NCBI GenBank assembly: GCA_002633005.1
Contig: NMRA01000540.1
Span: 48,052 to 78,199, forward strand
DNA length: 30,148 nt
Reading direction: 5' to 3'
DNA from: Phoronis australis
Taxonomy: Eukaryota > Phoronida > Phoronidae
Of this stretch, positions 29,296-30,148 are shown piece by piece; position 1 is the first letter of the stretch; every line of letters starts with the position of its first letter. Below the pieces are notes generated by a model. That model ran no database searches and was not told the DNA's origin. It saw only the letters and a program-made list of their open reading frames with translations. The translations under genes were made by a program, and so were the position numbers.

Positions 29296-30148
29296 CTGTT
29301 AAAATATGGAGCAAAACCACTACACAACATCTTCTTGAAAGCGTTGAGTGAAGAAAAAAGTTACACAAATATTGCAGTGCTGTAGTTTTCACGGAACAAA
29401 AGTTATCTAGCTTCATCGAACCCGTGATGAAAGAACAGCTGTACTAAATTGTTTGATAATTAGGTCAAAAATAGCAGGACTGGTTCTGGTCTGTCACACA
29501 CTCATTTTGAAACCTAAGCCTCAGCCTCATTGTTTGAACAAAGTAAAGTCCACCCCATCAATTTTAGTGAAGCTCTCTTCTTTCAAAAGCTACCCAGACA
29601 TATCTAAGCTACCCAGACATATATAAGCTATTTTTTTTAAAAACTGACTTGAAAACAACAGCAACAACTACTTCTTTAGCGACCTTAATTATTCGACTTG
29701 GTTTTGACTGCCATGGAATGTAGGTCATCACTACAACACTGCAGCCAAGTAAAGAAAAATCGTGGCGACAGAAAAAAATAAGACAGATCCCAACCCATTT
29801 CGACTGGCATCAGGCAACCTATTCTTTTTGAAAATTAGATAAATAAAAATAAAAATTCCCCTACCACGACATCAATTTCACAAAATTCACGGACCAGAAC
29901 ATAATTTGCTGTACTTTAATCTTATCACTTTTTTAAAAACTTGAAATTGCGAAGTGAAAATGACTAAGGATCATGGATTTCATTTTCGAAGCATACTTGG
30001 AAACTCATGATTACCTTAAGCCACGGCACAAGATTAATGATTACCTTAAGCCACGGCACAAGATTAATGATTACCTTAAGCCACAGCACAAGATTAATGA
30101 TTACCTTAAGCCACGGCACAAGATTAATGATTACCTTAAGCCACGGCA
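29296..30148 (-). other. VARS1: VARS intron, 5' end beyond window
   Basis: Only the acceptor (TTTTAACAG) is inside the window. The family sequence before VDKKE (LVNWSC...AISDIE) is not found here, so the preceding exon lies beyond 30148. It contains a 19-bp duplication (AGCTACCCAGACATAT) near 29588-29628 and the 30-bp array at the edge. Confidence 0.75.
30008..30148. repeat. 30-bp tandem repeat running off the right edge
   Basis: The unit is TGATTACCTTAAGCCACGGC followed by ACAAGATTAA. About 4.7 copies are visible; one has CCACAGC for CCACGGC. On the minus strand each unit contains AAG|GTAATC, which resembles a 5' splice site. Confidence 0.93.

Overview
This window comes from an animal nuclear genome, most likely a marine or other aquatic invertebrate. 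It is AT-rich and intron-rich, with GT-AG introns, low CpG outside a few patches, many short intronic tandem repeats, and small inverted-repeat transposons of the 'GTGGCGGATCC...GGGGGGGCC' kind common in marine invertebrates. I cannot place the phylum from this sequence. A single N at 2691 suggests one ambiguous base call.

The dominant feature is one gene on the minus strand, cytoplasmic-type valyl-tRNA synthetase (VARS1 orthologue). I assembled 17 exons between 29295 and 7163 from splice sites, reading-frame phase and family motifs. They join without an internal stop into 2163 nt, i.e. 720 codons plus TAG. They cover the end of the segment before the editing domain, the editing (CP1) domain, the second half of the catalytic core with an intact KMSKS loop, most of the anticodon-binding domain and the C-terminal coiled coil. 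The N-terminus, including the HIGH motif, lies beyond 30148. One family-conserved stretch of about 50 residues, the first helices of the anticodon-binding domain, is not found: it should lie in the 1.8 kb intron 13171-14989.

The introns hold most of the other structure. A 38-bp minisatellite (21 units, 18744-19547) starts at an exon-intron border, and every unit is a copy of that exon end plus its 5' splice site. A degenerate array with a perfect CTCF-type core motif lies at 17480-18580. A 1.3-kb hAT-like element with a 5-bp target duplication occupies 23565-24886. Small two- or three-copy tandem duplications lie at 10966, 16602, 21237 and 26713, and a 30-bp array runs off the right edge.

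Beyond the 3' end of VARS (1-7162) I find no confident host gene. That side holds two related MITEs with 5-bp target duplications (1845-2002, 2249-2351), a palindromic repeat (2579-2737), and a ~1-kb inverted-repeat-ended element (3512-4543). The last carries a decayed THAP zinc-finger domain on the plus strand and, on the minus strand, an acidic ORF just downstream of a perfect E2F consensus. The first ~900 bp are unusually CpG-rich.
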